DNA of 64,000 nt. Source: Phanerodontia chrysosporium (Eukaryota; Basidiomycota; Agaricomycetes; Polyporales; Phanerochaetaceae). The stretch is taken from positions 1,302,001 through 1,366,000 of the forward strand of contig MJGA01000007.1 in assembly GCA_001910725.1 (NCBI GenBank), given 5' to 3'. The notes under the pieces were generated by a model, which saw only the letters and a list, made by a program, of their open reading frames with translations, was not told where the DNA came from and ran no database searches. Both the position numbers and the translations under genes were made by a program. Numbering within the stretch: position 1 is the stretch's first letter; each line of letters opens with the position of its first letter. Below are positions 42,330 through 54,000 of the stretch, piece after piece.

Positions 42330-43595
42330 TATCATGCATCAAAAGTGTTTAACACAAGATAGAGATGAAATGAGCTTGAGTCTCTGCCATATCAGCAGGT
42401 GTGGGAAGACATGCCCAAATCCGGAGATCCCAGAACATGTGGAAATGTGCGTTCATATTGGGAAACAGTAGGAAAGGAGAGAGAAAGGGGCATGCTTAGG
42501 CTTGGAAGGCCTAGGAAGAGGTAAGAAGCAGCTAGAACATTGTGGAAAAGCAAAGAACAATATGGAATCTGTTGGAATATTCTGGCAGAAGGGTCCAGAC
42601 TTGAACCCAGCACTCAAAATTCAGGAACTTTGGGGAGAGAACATTGCAGAAGGACATGGAACTTTATAGAATACTCTAGAATACTCCTAGTTTAAGGGGT
42701 ATATAAACCCACCCCTTGTATCCTTGCTCAGAGGAGCCTCTTGACACTAAACCGCTATCTAGTTCGTTTCTCCCTCTATGTCTTTTGCTCTTTGCTGTGT
42801 ACTGTAATGCGGCTGCTGCAATACCACTGGTGTTCTATATTTACGTTGTTGTTGAGATTACTCTAGTCCGACTCGTACTCAGTGTCGAGTGCTCTTCGTC
42901 ATCAATTGTTGTACTCTAGTCTGGTCTGTGTCTGGTGTTGAGTACCTTGTTGTACGTCATACATTGGGTGGAAACATTCTAGTCTGGCTCTGCCACTGGT
43001 GTCGAGTGTTTGCCCTTCGTCTTTCCTCTTACGCTCTAGTCTGACCTTTGCCCAGTATCAAGTGTTCTACATTGTTTGTGTTTACGCCTTATATTGTTGT
43101 TGTTTATATACACCTTGCTAAGTTCTTGCTAACGCAGAGTGTACCCTTTTACCTTCATTGTCTGTACATGCTCTAGTCCAGCTTGTGCCCAGTGTTGAGT
43201 ACGCTTTTGTGTTTGATGTTCACGGTCTTTGACGGACTCTTTTGTGTTTACGGTTGTACGTTTTTTGGTGTTACTGGTTGTTTGGTTGTTTGTTGCACAC
43301 TGGACTCTTTTGTGGTGTTTCTCAGTGGGTTGTAGCATTCGGGCTATCTTTCATTGTCTCCTGGATCTATTTACAGAACAGCCTATGAATTGATCTAACC
43401 CTACCCCCTTTTGTAGACAAACCCATCTCTTTACACCTCCAACCTCTACCTTTTCAACACACACCTTTGCAGTTTACTCTTGTCCCCAACAAACGCCTGT
43501 GGCAGAAGCTGACCTACGACTGGTCCGTCTAACTCGGTTTCTTAATTTGACTCACTCTCTTTGAGAAGGGGTTGAAAGCGGGATCAACCATGATA
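42330..43595 (+). mobile_element. Family D element (TATCATG ends), copy 1
   Basis: 1266 bp with ends TATCATG...CATGATA, shared with copies at 47548-48690 and 58645-60434. It has a TATA box (GGTATATAAAC, near 42704) followed by a T-rich region with a degenerate tandem array of units containing CTCTAGTC. No protein-coding capacity is seen. It sits in the 3' part of the Tc1 element; flanks CCGC and TTGC could be a 4-bp duplication changed by two transitions. It is more diverged than the other two copies. Confidence 0.75.
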
Positions 43596-43698
43596 TTGCC
43601 ACCTCTGAACACCTCCTGCCTAATTGGGACAAAACATGACAACCTCCATAAAAGTTCTCGAGAACACAGCACAAAGTGAAGAGAAAATGTCCAAAAAA

Positions 43699-44760
43699 TT
43701 AGTACTTAGTGTACTGGACCTTGATGTCTCTAAGGGTCTGCAAACGATGTGGAATAGATCTGTATGTATAGCCTGTGAACAAATTGTATATCCAGTGCTT
43801 CCCACTCCTCCTGCAATGCACATCACAACTCATCTAGGTTGCGTGGACGAGGGTTAGAACAGTTGACAAGGGTTTCCAGGTGCCATCAGACATGCTCTAT
43901 GATGTTCATGTTAGGGGAAGAGGGTGGCCAGGGAAGCAATTCAATATTATTGTTTTCAAACCATTGTTTTATATGCTTTGCAGTATGTTTTGAATCATTG
44001 TCCTGAAATATGACTGCTTTGTGTGAGTAACCAAGGTCTTCTAGAGAGTCAAGGTAGGACTTTTCAAAAATCTTGCAGTATGAGGCTGCCATCATGTTTC
44101 TATTCACTCGACATAATCTCCCAACACCCTTCCAGCTTATACATCTCCATACCATTATACTTCCTCCTTCGTATTCCACCACTTTTTTGAGATTTCATGG
44201 TAGAAACTCCTTTCCTACCCTCCTCCGACAGTATTGCTTTCCATCTGAGCCAAAAAGATTGTACTTGGACTCATCAGAAAAGATAACCGTCTTCCACTTC
44301 TCCATCTCCATCTTGCGATGTGTCTTCTCCCATATTTGCCACTTCATTATATGAATAGAATGAAGAAGGGACTAATACAATGAACATGTCCCTTCAAACC
44401 AATGGTTGAGAGTTCATGTTGGACACTTCAGACTGAGACATGGGGAATAGAGTGTGTCAAACTTCAGTAGCATCTGCACACTCGTTGCTTGTGATTGCAC
44501 AGTTTGCACAGTGGAGATCACGGTCATCGAAAACACATGACCAACCTGACTTCTTATTGACATTGTAGTTGTTATTGTCTTCACGAAGCTTGGGAATGGT
44601 GCAAGAGATTTGTGAGCAGTGTACACCAAGTTTATTGGCGATTTTGGTTTGTGTGAGTTCAGCAGCAAGAAAGTCCCGTATGCGAGTACATTTGGTAGAG
44701 GTGAGGACAGTGAGCCCTTCAATGATCACAAGAATATTTAGGCATACTCTGTTATATACA
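43699..44760 (-). pseudogene. Tc1-type transposase, decayed
   Basis: Minus-strand fragments give the N-terminal helix-turn-helix (TKIANKLGVHCSQIS, about 44595-44645), the first catalytic block (FSDESKYN, about 44260), GGSIMVWRCISWKGVGRL (44110-44165), the second catalytic block FQDNDSKHTAK (about 43980-44015), the third block PPSSPNMNIIEHV with Glu (43886-43925), and a C-terminal NLDEL...ALQEEWEAL region (about 43790-43850) ending with a TAA at 43699-43701. Stops and at least two frameshifts separate the blocks. A DNA transposase of the DD34E Tc1 group is the clear parent; it cannot be made now. Confidence 0.88.
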
Positions 44761-45351
44761 TGGATGCTATATGAATTTAATTGGCTATATATGTTTATGT
44801 GTGAATATATGCAGGCTGATGCATGCCAAAAGGCAAATGGCACCTAGTCTTATTGCATTATTTTTGGCAGCCACTGTACAAGGTCTGATACGGCTCTAAT
44901 ATATATATATACTTCACAGACAAGGTTAGTAAATGCCAGATGCATTTTATATCATGCAAATGAGCCTAAAATAGGTGCACATCTGAAAATGAAGTAAAAG
45001 TGAGGATCACTGCAGAAAATAATGTTTTGATCAAAGTGCTGGTAAATCAAGGCAGAACTCATACACAAGTATGTGTAAAAAAAGATATCATATGCTTGAA
45101 TGCTCAATAGAACTCAACTAAACAATATAGCAGACTTGTAGTCTTTTATGCACCATTTGTTCTGTTATTATTTATGAATCCTAGTAAACTAAGTAACTAG
45201 TTTGCTATAGTGTGATGCACTATGGATACAAGCAATTCAGAGTTGATGAAAGATTATATACTATAATCAAAGAGTATAGAGCCAGGGTCAGGATTAGGAG
45301 TTGAGGCATTTCACTCTTCATACTGAATGTCAAGAAAGAAGTGAACATTTA

Positions 45352-45653
45352 TGGTGACTGCTAAAAATAACACAATAGAGCTAGGCCTCTTGGCATGCAC
45401 CAGCCGATGAATATTTGTATATATATGTATAACATTAATTAAATGTGTATAATATTCATATATAATATAAAGTGTGTATACCCAAAATTGTAATTAATGA
45501 AAGGCTTACTATGGCAAATATAACTCTGCAGAACAAGTAACCAATCAAATCCTTTAAACATACATCACCAATTCTGCTCAGTGCAACAAACAGCACTGCC
45601 AAAAACTCTGGTGCTAATTCTGTTGCATTATTTATAAAAGCTGCTATATCTCA
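45352..45653. mobile_element. Tc1-derived MITE in repeat G copy 2
   Basis: About 300 bp with decayed Tc1-like ends (GTGACTGCTAAAAATAACAC and, inverted at the right, GCATTATTTATAAAAGC). Collinear with 11083-11377. Confidence 0.6.
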
Positions 45654-45727
45654 AATACACTATTTATTTTAGTGCTCAAGTATGAAGAAATCGTACTCGC
45701 TGACTTATGATCTATACTGACCTAGTT

Positions 45728-46259
45728 CCTGTAGGGATCTTCATTTATGAATGGGTGGGATTTTGAGGTTGGTCGTAAATGACAGATAGAGTCTGGCAGC
45801 TTTCGTGCTTTCTCGTGAGGGAATATTTCCTCCCACTCGTTTGATCAGGATGTAGTTCATGAGGAGTTCCTCTTCCTCCTGACTGGCAATTTGGATTATC
45901 TGTTCTTCTTTGTCTGATAGTTCTTTAATCGTGGAACGTAGGACTAAAAATCTAAAGTTCCTTTCTTTTAGTCGATTCGAGAATTGTATTTCCATAACCA
46001 GTTAATCCCAAGGATGGTTTCTTATTTTCCAAGATATGTAATAACTGTTCCTTGACAACCTTGGGTTCTATGGTGATATATGTTTTGACATAATTGTGAA
46101 TGTTCCCTAGCTGATTCAGAGTACTATTCATGTTGTATATCAGTACAGGTTGTTAAAGTGGTTTCTTGTAAATCCTGAGTTTGTGTATGACTACTTCATT
46201 GATAAATCTTTCTTGGACTCTGAAGTCAATAAGCATTGTGATTTTTTTTCAGCATGGGT
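45728..46259 (-). pseudogene. Old Gypsy: protease fragment
   Basis: Reading the minus strand across frames gives a retropepsin-like stretch (MLIDFRVQERFINEVVIHKL, about 46175-46235), a conserved NSTLNQLGNI block and GINWLWKYNSRIDW-like sequence (about 45960-46010), all standard in chromovirus pol upstream of reverse transcriptase. The active-site DSGA is altered. Nothing of reverse transcriptase follows; the fragment ends at repeat G. It is continued upstream by gag sequence at 55802-55924 and 56862-58150, now separated by the 9.5 kb chromovirus. Confidence 0.7.
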
Positions 46260-46264
46260 AATCA

Positions 46265-46592
46265 TGTCAGTTTTCTAATTCCCTACGGTTTTATTCTCGT
46301 AAGCGCCCAGTATGTGCTAGGGGTTAGGGTTATGGACTAGTGTTAGGACAGACATGCATCAGAATGCGGTCACATGTTGGTCACATGCTGGGAATGGACT
46401 CAGAGTCATGTGATGGACAGTATCAAGGCTCTCGAATAGTACCAGGGGTCCTCCCCTTCATGTATATATACCAGGCTCTGCTGGGCTTAAGTCTCCAGCA
46501 TCATCTACCTTGTCTACCACACACTTCACTCTTCACAGTCAAGTCCAACCCCACCTAAGCTACTAAGGTAAGTAGCAGGATTTACTTTGACA
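46265..46592 (+). repeat. Family C 5' LTR with internal deletion
   Basis: 328 bp instead of 527. The missing part lies between two CATGTGA repeats found in full copies, with one repeat left at the junction, as expected from slippage or recombination. The start lacks one CA relative to TGTCACAG. Confidence 0.9.
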
Positions 46593-47472
46593 TTTAGATG
46601 ATGCTATACCCCTTCGCGTCGACATCAGCCTTAAGGGCTTAATCATTGTACGCAGTGTGCTCGACGTTGTTGCCGGCGACGTCAGCACCTTTTACTACTT
46701 ATAATCTTGCGTTCGCAGGTTTGTCTCTTCGATGCGCGACTACCACCTGTAATAGGGGTAGTTATTCATTCGTGGGGCTGGCGGCTGAGGTCCACCTGTA
46801 AAAGGGGGCTGTACGTTGTCGGCTATGGGGTCGCATGGGCATTACTTGTTAAATTTCGTGAGTGATGTTTGTGTAGGCGGGTTCGAAGCGCACATCGACC
46901 TGTAATAGGCGATGCTGTGCTCGGTCTGTCCGGAGACCTAAATGACTTGGGATCTGGGGGATACGTTGGGCCACCTGACAAGGGGCTTGACATGTTGAGA
47001 CCCACCGTTGAACGCGTGGTGCCAGGAGTGCGACCACGTGGGCAGACTGTGCAATACAGCATGGGAATCTTCTTGCTGATCCACAGGCGTAAGTGGCCAA
47101 GCGACGCGTGGGGTGTTGAGTCCACCGTACGGAACTGAGGCTTGTCCTCCATCATGCGCAGGTGACTGCATCCCCGGTACTGGATGACAAGCGGTAAGAC
47201 GCTAGCATCTAGGAAGTTCGTAGAGAGCGTAGCCATAAGACACGACAAACCATTTGCAGCGGGTGTGGAACCCGACTGAGATCTGAAACTCCCCCATCGC
47301 ACATGTGCAAAGAAATAATGGCATGCCGTAACGACTCTACCCACGAATGCACGCACATCAAGATTCGAACCGCAGCAAGAGAGGGCTGGTAACCCTTATT
47401 TTCTGAGCACTTTTTCTTCCCATAAGTTGTACCTGTAAAAAGATGCTGGTTGATTATGTTATCACACAGAAA
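46593..47472 (+). other. Leader of the chromovirus with a repeated ACCTGTAAWA motif
   Basis: No sense-strand ORF. The motif ACCTGTAA(T/A)A occurs four times on the plus strand (about 46744, 46794, 46899 and 47431), three of them followed by GG. A packaging signal, protein-binding site or structured RNA is possible. An antisense ORF (46823-47356) spans part of it but shows no protein signature. Confidence 0.45.
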
Positions 47473-47547
47473 TGAAGTTCTACAACAAGACCATCATTGC
47501 CCACAACGCCACTGCCCCCTACCCCTCCCTTGTCGAACGCATTTTGC

Positions 47548-48690
47548 TATCGTGGTTGATCCTGTTCAAACCTCCTTAGCTTGCAGGAGTAGTGTTTGAA
47601 GCGAGGAACTGAGTTAGGCGGACTTATCTTTGGTCAACTTCTGCCTTGGGCATTTGTGGAAGAAATTACAGGGGTGGAAGGGGGTTCAAGTATGTATGAG
47701 AAGATGGTAAGGGTGGGGTAACGCCTGGGGTAAGATCAAACTACAAACTGTTTTGTAGCAGGACCTTGAACACACAGCAAAAGGGAAAAGCCTGTATGCT
47801 TGACCACTTTGCTGGAAACACCAAACAACATAAACACCAACACAGATACTCTACTTGGAATCTAACCAAGCTTAGAGCATCAAACACCAATACTCTACCA
47901 GGGATTTAACCAGGCTAGAGCGCAACTCCAAACAACAACGACAACTACACTCTACCTGGGATTTAACCAAGCTTAAAGCGTAACACCAAATAACAACAAC
48001 AACAACAACAACAACAACAACTACACTCTACCTGGGATTTGACCAAGCTTTAGAGTGTAACACCAAACAACAACAACAGTACTCTACTTGGGGTTTAACC
48101 AAGCTTAGAGCACAACACCAAACAATGTAAAACAACAGCACAGGTATTCGACACTGGGCAACATGTAGCCAGACTAGAATACCAGACACCACACTCTACT
48201 TGGGATTTAACCAAGCTTAGAGTGCTGACACCGTAAACAACGTTGAATGTAAACACAAAACAGGTGAAGGTGATCACAGTACTAAAGAAAGAGCTAGTAA
48301 CGTGGGCCTTGTATTTCCTGGCACATTCAGGGGGGTTTATATACCTTTCCTGAGATGTGAAATTAGTGTATGACTAAGCTATTCTAGAGTATTCTATGCT
48401 ATTCTATTAAATTCCATCGTATTCTGGTGCTTTCCATCTCCCTGGCTCCCAGCAGGGTATTGCTTTCCAAGCTTTTCCAGAACTTTCCACCTCATTCTAC
48501 TCGCTTCTTTTATCTTCCAGGGCATGCCTGGAATACAATGCTTGGTGAGCATTTGTCGTGGTATTTGTTATACAGGGTCTGGGCTGTTGGCCTATCCCAG
48601 TATGTCCCTGTCTTCCCACACTCATCTTTAAGCTGTGAATTAGACTCTTATTTATCCATATCTTGTATCAAACGGGTTTGATGCATGATA
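47548..48690 (-). mobile_element. Family D element, copy 2
   Basis: 1143 bp inside ORF0, flanked by TTGC (47544-47547 and 48691-48694). The plus-strand ends are TATCGTGGTTGATC and GGGTTTGATGCATGATA. The TATA box reads on the minus strand (about 48337-48344). A short subterminal palindrome (ATCAAAC-CC-GTTTGAT, about 48669-48684 on either strand) is present. No coding capacity. Confidence 0.8.
47842..48242. repeat. Minisatellite of about 50-60 bp units inside family D
   Basis: Seven imperfect units of the type TACTCTACCTGGGATTTAAC followed by CAAGCTTAGAGCGTAACACC and an AAC-rich tail of variable length. The AAC run is longest at about 48000-48020. The same array occurs, inverted, in copy 3 (59870-60140). 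Confidence 0.85.
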
Positions 48691-49524
48691 TTGCTTCGCA
48701 AGGAGACCCAAGAAAAGGTCTACGAGGAGGTCAAGGAGAAGCTGGCAGAGATTGAGTGCCCCAAACAGCGCGAGAAGTATCTCCTCCAGCGTGAGCGTAA
48801 CCGTCGCACCGTCACTCGCCCCGTCCCGAAGGCCGAGCAGGATCGCATCAACGAGAAGTTTGAGGAACGCCTCTGGGCACTCGAACAGGCCTCCAGGCTC
48901 ATCATGGAGATGAAGGCATGCAAGCGTCTCGAGGACTGGATTTCGAATCCGGCTCCCTCACTCCTGAGTCGCCTGGGCCCCCCTCAGCACCTGTCTCAGG
49001 AGACATACGGGAATGACAGCGATATGCAAGGCAAGGTCTAAAAGAAGCAGGTCGTATGCAGAAGTCACACATCATCGATCGAACTAAAGAGATGATGAAC
49101 TTGTTCAATGCGGTAAACCTTCGTCTGGTACTGCTTAGCAATCACCTCGTCGACATCGACAAGGTCGACAAGGAGCTAGGCGACAAAGTCTCGAAGTTGC
49201 TTGTCAACTTCGAAGACTTATACAACCACTTCGACGAGAACAAGGGGAGAAAGAAGTTGAAGGGAAAGCACTACAGGTGGATTACGAGGGATCTAAAGAA
49301 AATAAAATATGTATCCTTCGAAAACTTTAGTACTTGATATGTAGAGATCGCAAGGAAGCTCGTCGCTCTCAATATCTCATTCAAATACTAAATCAAGCTG
49401 TAACCCAATAAAATAAAAACTCCACCTGACACTGACCTGCTGTGTGATACATAAGAGTTTTCCTTACTTTCCAATTGTAAAAGTGGAAAGAAATTGTACT
49501 AACATACCTTTTGACTAAGAAACA

Positions 49525-51087
49525 ATGGCTGACGCTGATTGAATCGCCGAAATCAACTGGACTGACATCACGTTGTCCTCGAACAATATTCAACTCTCTC
49601 ACGAGATCACGGTTCAGGCCATCTCCTCGGTCACAGCACCGGGAGACATATCAGAGAGCCAAAGGATCTTCATCCAAGAATCGATCTATGCGGGAGTCGT
49701 TGAAGCCTCCCGTCAGAACGAGGCCCACGTGAGGTACCTATTCGATGGGTTCCTCAACATTTTTAACAGGGCTATGACATCGATTCTGGAGAGGGTGGAC
49801 GAAGTCCGCGGAGAGCTGGTCGAAACCCAGAAAATCACCTATGTCCAAGAATTCATGCTGGAAAGCGTTAAGGGGATCGCAGACAATGTGATCAAACAGT
49901 TGAACGCCCTCGCAGCCGGTATCGGTTCAGAAGGTGGTGCATCTGCTCGCCCCAAGTTTGCCCAACCACCACTCTTCTCAGGCGAAAAGAATACGACAAA
50001 GTTCGAGGAATGGAAAAATCTGGTCGAACTCTGGAACAGCACCCAGGGCATCACGATGGACAAACAGCGCATAGTCAATGTGTTGTCCCTGTTGCGCGAA
50101 CCAGCCCTGAAGCTGATGCAACCACTGTTGGACATGAATGCCAGGGGCGAGGACATGGGCTCAGTCAACAGTTTCTGGGCTAGTCTCCAGACGGTTTACG
50201 GTCAAAAGGATGTTACGCGCACGGCAACGAAGGATCTCGAGAAGCTACTCAACGACAAGTTGGCCCTCCAGAAAGACATTATTGACTACTCAGTTCGCTT
50301 CAAGGTACTCCTCGACAACAGCAGCAAGCCGTTCACGGACGCGCATATGATTAACAAGCTGTACGACAACATCGAGGAGAAGCTGGGTATCTTCGTGCTG
50401 GGTCGCGATCACTCGAGTTGGCCTACAACCGTGTCAGAATTCATGACGTATCTCGTTGAGGCATACAAGGAACTCTATCCTGACTATGCAGCGATGCACA
50501 TCTTCAGCAAAGGAAACTCGCACGGCTCGGGTTCTACACTGGACCCAAATGCTATGGACATCAGTGTGGCTCAGACAGGCAAGGGCAAAGGCAAGGGGAA
50601 ACAACAGGCGAATTCACAGGAGGCCAAGAAGGTTTCAACTCCCTGCGCCATTTGCACTGAGCTGAAGAAGTTCGCACGTGCAAAAACACACGTCACTTTG
50701 GACTGCTTCTCGCTCAAGGACCGGAAGCCGCAACAGCCCTCCGGTAACAACAACGGCAAGGCCTCCTCCTCGAGCGGGGGGTGTAACAATCAAGGAAAAG
50801 GCAAGAATGTAACAGCAATTGCCGCCAAGAAAAACTTCTTCAATCAAGCAAAGGCCAGGATGACTGAATCGGAGAAGGAGATCGTGGAACTCGAGGCCAA
50901 TGACGAAGTCGTCATCAACGCGGCCCATATCCACGAATGAATGGAGGAGGACGAGAAGGAGTTGAAACAGACTTCTCCGCAGGAACCCGTTGATGAGCGG
51001 AAAGCTGTGCGTGCACGTATGAGGGCCCGAGCTGCTAAATACGTGAAATTGTCTGACCGGAAAGTGGATTTTCTCAATGACCTGTAG
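49525..51087 (+). pseudogene. Chromovirus Gag, two premature TGA
   Basis: ATG 49525 (MADAD) is followed by TGA at 49540, then an open frame to TGA 50938-50940, then 48 further codons to TAG 51085-51087. The middle part has the usual retrotransposon Gag core (FEEWKNLVELWNSTQG..., about 50000-50470). A basic Lys/Gly tract (KGKGKGK) leads to a Cys/His cluster with unusual spacing, C-x2-C-x12-H-x4-C (about 50643-50705), in place of a CCHC knuckle. The pol frame opens at 51081 in the -1 phase and overlaps the gag end by 7 nt, the usual arrangement for -1 frameshifting. Confidence 0.88.
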
Positions 51088-54000
51088 TGGATCCCTGCGT
51101 CCTACAGGTTAACAACGCTGATCATGTACCCATGGCCGAGTCTACACTGGATGTAGATAGAGTAATTGATATTGATGTATTGAACGTCTCGCGTAATAAA
51201 TCATTATCGTTCAAACTTCCTATTACTCTGTGGGTATATGGTAAAAAAGCGCAGGCAGAAGCCCTGGTTGATTCAGGTGCCACGGCGAGTTTCATCAATC
51301 ACAGCTTCGTTGAAAAGAACAATCTGGTAACTATTAAGTTGGCAAATCTGTATGAAGTAAAAAATGCAGATGGAACGATCAATAAAGTAGGACGAATCAC
51401 TCACGCCCTGCGAGCCTACTTGGAAATTGGAACGCACAAACACACCCAGTACTTACTTGTGACGGATTTGCATGACAAAGACATGTATATAGGGTGCAAG
51501 TTCCTACACCGGCATGACCCAGAAATTGACTGGGCAAAAGGGAATTGGGAGTTCACCAGATGTCCTGAATCATGCAAAGTCTCCAGTATGGCACAGAAAG
51601 TCCAAGCCCTCGACATCAAAATCGGCAATGACGAGGAGCTGGCAGAGCTTGAACCAGAGCAACCTTGGGAATCCTCACTGAACGATATTGGAGAAGAGGA
51701 TATTCCCCACCACATCAACTGGGTTGATTTCAGTAACCCAGAGGAACAAACGCAAGCTGAGGCTGTCGCTGACATCCTGGAAAAAGATGACGATGATACA
51801 GTTGACACCTCACAATGGAAATCACAGGTACCGAGTTGGGTCCACAAATTCGAAAGTGTATTCAATAAAACCAAGTCTGAATGTATGCCCACCCACAAAC
51901 CATGGGATCATGCCATCGAATTTGAGGAAGGAGCTAAGTTGCTCCCAATCGGAAAGGTGTACCCACTAGACCAAAGACAACGCTCGTCTTTCGACGAGTG
52001 GATTCGAGAGGAACGCCAAAAAGGCCACATAGAAGAGTCGAAATCACCCATTGCTGCATCATTCTTTTTCGTGAAGAAAGCCGATGGCAGTTTGCGACCT
52101 TGCATGTGTTATTGCCCCTTGAATGGAATTACAAAGAAGAACCATTATCCTATCCCTCGCATCGCTGATTTAATCGACACACTATCTCAGGTGTCAATAT
52201 TCACAAAAATCGACCTTCGATGGAGATATAACAATGTCTGCATCAAGGAAGGTGACGAGGGGAAAACGGCTTTTGTAACCAAGGACAGTTTATTTCAGGC
52301 CAAAGTTATGTACTTTGGATTTGCAAACGCACCGGCAACATTTCAGAATATGATGAACAACATTTTCGAAGACCTTATCCATTAAGGAAAGGTTATAGTC
52401 TACCTCGACAATATCCTCATCTTCGGCAATGACCGTGAGGAACATTGAAAGATCGTACATGAAGTGTTGCAGCGACTGGAAGACAACGACCTCTTGGCAA
52501 AGGCAGAAAAGTGTCTATTCGAAAAGGACAAGCTCGCCTATCTCGGCATGATTATATCCAAGAATCATGTAGAAATGGACTCTGCTAAGGTCACAGGCGT
52601 AACGGAGTGGCCCGTACCGACCAAGGTCAAGCACGTTCAGGCATTCCTTGGATTCGCGAATTTCTATCGCAGGTTTATTAAAGACTTTGCGAAAATCACG
52701 AAGCCACTCACGGTACTCACCAAGAAGGATCAACCATGGGAATGGGGTTCTGAACAACAGAAGGCGTTTGACGACCTGAAAAAGGCGTTCACTTCTGCAC
52801 CAATTTTACGAATTCCGGACGACGTTAATCCGTTCAGGCTCTCTACTGACGTGAGTGACTTCGCGATCGGCTCGGTTTTGTCACAACTCGACCTAAACGA
52901 TAAGCTTTACCATCCGGTAGCCTTCCACTCCAAGTCACTCAATGTTCACGAAAGGAACTATGAGATATACGACAAGGAGATGTTGGCCATAATCCGCGGG
53001 TTAGAAGAGTATAGGCACTACCTAGAGGGACATCCGGAGAAATTTGAGATATGTTCAGACCACCAGAACCTGACTTATTTCAAGCAGACCCAGAAATTGT
53101 CTTGCTGTCAAGCTCGTTGAGCATTATACCTAACAAGATTCCATTTCACACTACACCACAAGCCAGGTAAAACAATGGAAGCTGAAGATCCTCTGTCCAG
53201 GAGACCAGATCATGAAGAGGGGGTAGAACTCGATAATCACGACCATATTCTTCTGAAGCCAGAATTTTTTGCCAATTTGCTCGAAGTCTGCGCGATCGAC
53301 GCCTCCCATAACGCTCCAATAAATAATGATTTACTGCTCCAAGAGGTCAAGAAGGCTCTGTTATCTGACGAAGTCACTAAGAACTATCAATCGTTACTCA
53401 AATCAGGACCACGCGAGTTCAAGAAACCGTTAGAGGAATGGAACTTTGAGAATGGATTGTTACTCTTCCAGGAACATATCTACATACCAAAGGATGAGAA
53501 TGAGGACTTACGATGACGAGTAGTCCAAATACACCATGACCACCCATCAGCCAGACATCCAGGCAGGTGAAAGATCTACGAACTTGTCTCCCGAAACTAT
53601 TGGTGGCCGGGAATGTCTGTCTTTGTCAAGAAATATGTCACAGGCTGCGATATGTGTCAGTGAATGAAGAATTGCACACAGCAGACCTATGGACAACTTA
53701 TGCCCAACAAGGTACCTAACGGACCTTGGGAAGTTATTACCATCGACTTGATTACTCAGTTGATGCCGTCAAAAGGAAAGGATGCCATCCTAGTCATTGT
53801 ATACCGACTCACCAAGAGAGCACGTTTCTTTGTGATAACGAACAAATTCTCTGCTAAAGACCTCGCAAAGATCTTGATGGATAGAATTTACCCTATCCAC
53901 AGACTAGCTTTGCAAATGATCTCAGATAGAGGAACTCAATTCGCGGCAGGACTCTTTCAAGAATGGTGTAAGCTACTCGGTATCGAGTCAGCGATGTCTA

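Larger units (their letters stand above)
42134..44874 (-). mobile_element. Tc1/mariner element, interrupted by family D
   Basis: Terminal inverted repeats CAGCGACTGCCAAAAATAAT at 42134 and its complement ending GGCAGCCACTG at 44874, flanked by TA (42132-42133 and 44875-44876). Without the family D insertion (42330-43595) the element is about 1475 bp, the usual Tc1 size. It carries one transposase gene on the minus strand. Confidence 0.9.
41880..45727 (-). repeat. Repeat G, copy 2, carrying a Tc1 element
   Basis: Inverted relative to copy 1 at 11001-12106. It is made of 41880-42131 and 44877-45727, separated by the Tc1 element. Comparison with the empty site in copy 1 (around 11849) shows a single TA there and a TA on each side here. 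Confidence 0.8.
47473..49391 (+). pseudogene. ORF0 of the chromovirus, split by a family D element
   Basis: ATG 47473 opens a frame (MKFYNKTIIAHNATAPYPS) that is cut at 47547 by the D element and resumes in phase at 48691 (ILLRKETQEKVYEEVKEK). A long charged coiled-coil segment follows. The frame changes by one near 49020-49040, continues as MMNLFNAVNLRLVLLSNHLV, passes a TGA at 49335 and ends at TAA 49389-49391 after ISFKY. It lies between LTR and gag, as ORF0 does in the E element (602-1348). The C-terminal part aligns with that protein by eye through conserved Asp, Val, Leu-Leu, Lys-x2-His-Tyr, Ile-x-(F/Y)-Val, Asn-Phe and aromatic residues. No named domain is known to me. Confidence 0.7.

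Noticed and set aside
46823..47356. Antisense ORF of 177 codons in the chromovirus leader
   Set aside because: No recognisable motif, low-complexity residues and no second copy to show conservation; mentioned only within the leader entry.
47355..47400. tRNA-like TTCGAA segment
   Set aside because: The reverse complement has a GGTTCGAATC-like loop but no matching T-stem, acceptor or anticodon arm.
47842..48242. Regular repeats considered as a CRISPR array
   Set aside because: Units are imperfect and adjacent with no unique spacers, and the host is a eukaryote; it is a minisatellite.
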